Source: Fidelibacterota bacterium (GTDB lineage Bacteria; Marinisomatota; Marinisomatia; Marinisomatales; UBA8229). From it: a stretch of DNA of 6,422 bases. A program made the position numbers and the translations under genes. Below are positions 6,138 through 6,422 of this stretch, piece by piece (position 1 is the stretch's first letter; every line of letters starts with the position of its first letter). The stretch spans positions 1 through 6,422 of the forward strand of contig NYYF01000044.1 in the NCBI GenBank assembly GCA_002686675.1, given 5' to 3'. The notes beneath the pieces were generated by a model. That model saw only the letters and a program-made list of their open reading frames with translations. It did not search any database and was not told the origin of the DNA.

Positions 6138-6182
6138 ATTGTTTATGCTTAAAGTTAATTGTTAATAAAAGCGCGGGAAACT
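6138..6182. other. Upstream region of the recombinase gene
   Basis: This A/T-rich stretch directly precedes the recombinase ATG and presumably holds its promoter and leader. It has a repeated gttaat at 6155-6167 but no convincing -35/-10 pair and no Shine-Dalgarno sequence. The recombinase promoter may lie further right, inside the 6183-6337 repeat region. Confidence 0.35.
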
Positions 6183-6198
6183 AAAAACTTGCTTTGTC

Positions 6199-6219
6199 AT
6201 TTTCGCCAAAGGCGAAAAT
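6199..6219. repeat. 9-bp hairpin between conserved blocks
   Basis: Stem attttcgcc (6199-6207) with ggcgaaaat (6211-6219) around an AAA loop. It sits exactly where the recombinase gene copy carries its own unrelated hairpin at 4794-4820, flanked on both sides by identical sequence blocks. Confidence 0.8.
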
Positions 6220-6235
6220 ATGGAAAAAATTGGAA

Positions 6236-6338
6236 AGCAAAAACATAAATTTTAGAAAATCCGTTTTAACCGCACTTAATTTGAATATCTTACCTATTTT
6301 CTAAAATTTTATGTTTTTACTCTGGCGCTTCGCGCCTA
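6236..6338. mobile_element. 103-bp palindromic insertion, MITE-like (tentative)
   Basis: Compared with the recombinase copy, about 103 extra bases separate the tggaaaaaattggaa block from the cgaaccgc block (boundary ambiguous by one A). The insertion holds a long imperfect inverted repeat: 6239-6260 pairs with 6296-6318, with one extra base in the right arm, around a 35-nt loop. A GC hairpin ggcgc-ttc-gcgcc (6324-6336) follows. It encodes nothing. The shape recalls a small non-autonomous palindromic element, but no target duplication longer than one base is visible. Confidence 0.45.
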
Positions 6339-6422
6339 CGAACCGCAAAATGTTAAATAAAACTATTCTTTTTGATTTTGTCCGTCCTTATGATTTAATC
6401 CCGAAATATATGGGTTTTTGCG
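6338..6422 (+). repeat. Right arm of 85-bp perfect inverted repeat B
   Basis: Perfect reverse complement of 4694-4778. The match runs to the last base of the window, so its outer limit is unknown. Read rightward it encodes recombinase residues 454-481 and would continue into an unseen tail. Confidence 0.95.

Larger units (their letters stand above)
6183..6422 (+). pseudogene. Interrupted inverted copy of recombinase 3' end (partial)
   Basis: Three blocks match the recombinase gene in inverted orientation and in the right order: aaaaacttgctttgtc (6183-6198), tggaaaaaattggaa (6221-6235) and the perfect 85 bp at 6338-6422. Between the first two, a 21-nt hairpin replaces the 27-nt hairpin of the gene; between the second and third lies about 103 bp of extra palindromic sequence. 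The translated frame is broken by these changes and by TAA 6302-6304. From ATG 6311 the frame is open to the window end and reads into recombinase sequence (MFLLWRFAPTNRKMLNK, then FVRPYDLIPKY). It could be a decayed second recombinase gene, or the silent 3' end of an invertible pair. Confidence 0.6.

Noticed and set aside
1..6422. CRISPR array, tRNA or rRNA
   Set aside because: No regularly spaced direct repeats, no cloverleaf-like sequence and no rRNA-like stretch was recognised on either strand by eye; the repeats present are inverted and irregular.

Overview
The window looks like an accessory region of a bacterium, most probably of the Candidate Phyla Radiation (Patescibacteria, Parcubacteria-like). 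This is inferred from a large serine recombinase resembling those common in such genomes, many short GC palindromes with GAA/TTC loops, A/T-rich genes with almost no Shine-Dalgarno signals, and several proteins I do not recognise. Stops behave as in the standard code (TAA, TAG and TGA all end genes). No rRNA, tRNA or CRISPR array was seen.

Layout. (1) 1-91 is one arm of a perfect 91-bp inverted repeat (A) whose partner is 4281-4371. (2) Between the arms lies an A/T-rich rightward cassette: a 70-aa XRE-type repressor (259-471) behind palindromic operator-like DNA; an 11-G run (492-502); an unrecognised 588-aa protein (617-2383); a class I SAM-methyltransferase-like protein (2390-3154); and an unrecognised reading frame (3176-4276) cut by one in-frame TAA at 3599-3601. 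The last stop is 4 bp before the inner edge of repeat A. (3) 4301-4687 is almost tiled with hairpins, including a cruciform-like composite at 4406-4550. (4) 4569-6137, leftward, encodes a 522-aa large serine recombinase. (5) 6183-6422 holds an interrupted inverted copy of the 3' end of that gene; its last 85 bp (6338-6422) match 4694-4778 perfectly (repeat B).

How it may work together. The cassette reads as an autoregulated XRE switch followed by a short operon of unknown function with a methyltransferase. Its enclosure by long inverted repeats beside a serine recombinase suggests a mobile or invertible unit, but mobility is inferred. Repeat B is the most suggestive feature: it covers recombinase codons 454-481, so recombination between its arms would flip the recombinase gene and join its conserved body to a different C-terminal tail beyond the window. 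Both window ends stop inside repeats, as expected of a short-read contig broken at repeats, so the joins need long-read confirmation.
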